Assembly: GCA_001443385.1 (NCBI GenBank)
Contig: LDXP01000022.1
Location: forward strand, 1-33,831
Source of the DNA: Candidatus Rokubacteria bacterium CSP1-6
GTDB taxonomy: Bacteria > Methylomirabilota > Methylomirabilia > Rokubacteriales > CSP1-6
Direction: 5' to 3'
DNA: 33,831 bases
Shown here: positions 32,325 to 33,831 of the stretch, one piece after another
Position numbering within the stretch: the first letter of the stretch is position 1
Layout: every line of letters starts with the position of its first letter
Translations under genes and position numbers: made by a program
The notes under the pieces: model-generated
What the model was told of the DNA's origin: nothing
The model's input: only the letters and a program-made list of their open reading frames with translations
Database searches by the model: none

Positions 32325-33401
32325 TCAGGGAGGCGGAAGCTCGTTCAGGTCTCCCACCAGGATCGATTGGGGCGGGACCCCGGCCCAGAGCGCCTCGAGG
32401 AGTCTCTGCAGGCGGATCAGCCGCTCGCTCGACGGGGGGTGGTCGGAGATGAACGTGTACGACCGGCCCGTGTGGAGCTCCACCGCGAAGCGCTCCCACA
32501 GGGCGGTCACCACTCGGGGATCGTACCCGGCGGCGTGCAGGTACACGAACCCGACGACGTCGGCCTCACGCTCCATGTCCCAGTCCACTTTGGTCAGGGC
32601 ACCCCGGATGACGTTCGCGACGACCTTTTCGACGACCGTCGAGACGAGCCGCTGACTCCCCGGGACGACGATCGCCGCTATCACGCTCAGGACGGTGGTC
32701 GGCAGCGCGAGCCCCAATTTCGCCACCGCGTGGTTCCGCGTGATGTGGGCCAGCTCGTGGCTGAGCACCACGGCGAGCTCGTCGTCCGAGCGGAGGAACC
32801 GGAGCATGCCGGTCGTGAGCGTGACCGTCCCGGACGCCGAAGAGGCGTTCACGACGTCATCCTGGACGATCTTGAACGCCACGTTCCACGGCAGGTACTC
32901 CGGCTCCAGCACGGCCGCCACCGGCAGTTCACCCCGGCGGATCAGCACGGGGATCGGGCGGTTCACCTCCAGCTCGTCGAGCGCGGCCAGATCCTGGGCG
33001 GTCGAGACGGCCAGGGGGCCGATCCGCTCCAGGTAATCTCCGGCCTCGATGCCCCCCCGCTCGGCGGGCCCGCCGGACACCACCCCGAGCACCACCACCC
33101 CCTCACGCTTTTCCACCCCGAGGGCATCCGCCAGGGCGTCGGTCGCGTCATCCACGACCAGGCCGAGATACGGAACGCGCTGGTCCGGGTGCGCATCCGG
33201 CAAGGTTCGGAGCAGCCGCGCCCCCACCGCTTCCACGCGAAGGCTCTGAGCGATCAGATAGCGCGCGGAGCGGGCGCGAAGGACTTTCTCGAGGACCTCG
33301 ACCTCGGAAGACGGGACGCGCGGAGCGGTCGTGGCGCAGGCGGACAGCACGACGGCAGCGAGGGCGAGGAGACCCTGAGCGCGGAGGGGCAGGGGCATCA
33401 C
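32325..33401 (-). CDS. PDZ-containing M48 family metallopeptidase, lipoprotein
   Basis: This 358-residue protein has a lipoprotein signal, LLALAAVVLSAC, with the lipidated cysteine at position 22. Residues about 85-165 look like a PDZ domain (VVVLGVVSGGPAERGGIEAG and LERIGPLAVSTAQDLAALDE). The peptidase part has the zinc motif HELAH (215-219) in AVVLSHELAHITRNHAVAKL, and the third-ligand region MEREADVVGFVYLHAAGYDP. The C-terminal SDHPPSSERLIRLQRLLEAL is the usual end of M48 Ste24/BepA/LoiP-type proteases. It probably acts on misfolded envelope proteins in the periplasm. PDZ placed before the catalytic domain is less common than M48-TPR architectures. Confidence 0.92.
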   Translation of the reverse strand: MMPLPLRAQGLLALAAVVLSACATTAPRVPSSEVEVLEKVLRARSARYLIAQSLRVEAVGARLLRTLPDAHPDQRVPYLGLVVDDATDALADALGVEKREGVVVLGVVSGGPAERGGIEAGDYLERIGPLAVSTAQDLAALDELEVNRPIPVLIRRGELPVAAVLEPEYLPWNVAFKIVQDDVVNASSASGTVTLTTGMLRFLRSDDELAVVLSHELAHITRNHAVAKLGLALPTTVLSVIAAIVVPGSQRLVSTVVEKVVANVIRGALTKVDWDMEREADVVGFVYLHAAGYDPRVVTALWERFAVELHTGRSYTFISDHPPSSERLIRLQRLLEALWAGVPPQSILVGDLNELPPP

Positions 33402-33428
33402 CGCCTCTTCGAGGGTTCGACGCCGGGG

Positions 33429-33605
33429 CTACTTGTCCTTGATGGCGGCCTGGACTTTGGGGATCATCTCGGGCGGGATCGTCGTCAATCCGTGGTCTTT
33501 CTTGGCATGCTCTGCGGCCTTCGCCATCACTTCGGCCACGTCCTTGCCTTCGACGACGGCGTTGCACCCGGGCATCAAATCGCCGCACCTGATCATTTTT
33601 GGCAT
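33429..33605 (-). CDS. DUF1059-family small protein
   Basis: A 58-residue protein beginning at the ATG at 33605, which has AGGAGG six bases upstream; the longer open frame to 33689 contains the promoter. The sequence starts MPKMIRCGDLMPGCNAVVEG and continues with EHAKKDHGL, the C-x-D-x-x-x-G-C and H-x-x-x-x-H pattern of DUF1059. Two cysteines and two histidines (C7, C14, and the two His of EHAKKDH) could bind a metal, but no function is established to my knowledge. It lies 27 bases upstream of the M48 gene. Confidence 0.85.
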   Translation of the reverse strand: MPKMIRCGDLMPGCNAVVEGKDVAEVMAKAAEHAKKDHGLTTIPPEMIPKVQAAIKDK

Positions 33606-33660
33606 AATTTGCCTCCTGTTTGAAACACTTCTCACGAGGACCAAATCAAGATGTGCAGAG

Positions 33661-33689
33661 ACAATAAGCCCCCATTGGGAACGTGTCAA
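33661..33689 (-). promoter_or_regulatory. Promoter of the DUF1059/M48 operon
   Basis: On the minus strand a perfect TTGACA (33684-33689), 17 bases, then TATTGT (33661-33666), 55 bases upstream of the DUF1059 ATG. It lies just after the stop codon of the frame entering from the right edge. Confidence 0.6.
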
Positions 33690-33703
33690 GCGCGAAAGAT
33701 CGG

Positions 33704-33831
33704 CTAGCAGAGCGGAAAATTGGCGAGCTCAGTATAGCGTGAGCCCGAGGGAGAAAGGTCGCTCCGCATCAAGGAAAGCGCGCGCACCTCGAGCCGGCCG
33801 AAGTCCATCCGCGCGTCGCGCGCCATGGCCT
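33704..33831 (-). CDS. Possible C-terminal end of a gene entering from the right edge
   Basis: A minus-strand frame is open from the right edge to a TAG at 33704-33706, about 42 codons, and ends RALSLMRSDLSPSGSRYTELA then NFPLC. Codon usage looks coding and the next gene's promoter starts right after it, which fits a real gene end. I do not recognise the family and the fragment is short, so it may be noise. Confidence 0.35.
   Translation of the reverse strand, partial: AMARDARMDFGRLEVRALSLMRSDLSPSGSRYTELANFPLC

Overview
This GC-rich, gene-dense window carries about 30 protein-coding genes and no gap longer than about 185 bases without a gene. It looks like a chromosomal segment of an uncultivated, Gram-negative-like soil or subsurface bacterium. 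The mix of an aldehyde:ferredoxin oxidoreductase, a pyruvoyl arginine decarboxylase, secreted TPR proteins, PilT and a Tat-exported solute-binding protein reminds me of Rokubacteria/Methylomirabilota or deltaproteobacterial lineages. That placement is an inference from gene content only. I saw no rRNA, tRNA, CRISPR array, prophage or complete transposase gene.

Layout. (1) 1-6222, minus strand: an operon running from a Tat-exported solute-binding protein through a MalK-type ATPase and two MalF/MalG-type permeases to a half-size GDT1-family transporter and a tungsten aldehyde:ferredoxin oxidoreductase, which is cut by the left edge. (2) 6385-10781, minus: two translationally coupled, secreted TPR proteins. 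(3) 10847-12131, plus: a promoter with a clear inverted-repeat operator, a 68-residue orphan protein and a YtrA-like GntR regulator with an extra C-terminal domain. (4) 12186-17242, plus: rarA (apparently leaderless), an MFS transporter, D-Ala-D-Ala ligase and a MurG-type glycosyltransferase. (5) 17217-19563: a HhH DNA glycosylase, a lone NMT1-type binding protein, a 92-bp paired inverted repeat and Maf.

(6) 19717-23404 is a polyamine locus. speD-speE on the minus strand diverge from a pyruvoyl arginine decarboxylase, an agmatinase-family ureohydrolase and a methyltransferase on the plus strand. Together these can take arginine to agmatine and, with decarboxylated SAM, to spermidine. Features of SpeE and the ureohydrolase leave open whether the route runs through putrescine or N1-aminopropylagmatine. 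rlmI follows at 23385-24593. (7) 24648-33831, minus: a DUF1059 protein, a PDZ-M48 lipoprotein peptidase, a small secreted protein, then recA-pilT-recX-alaS and a hybrid histidine kinase whose start codon overlaps the alaS stop.

Two families of palindromic repeats sit at gene ends. A CCCCTCACC/CCTCTCCCC double-stem element occurs three times, and a pair of 27-bp arms occurs once. In two cases the repeat has become coding sequence, forming the C-terminal tails of Ddl and Maf.
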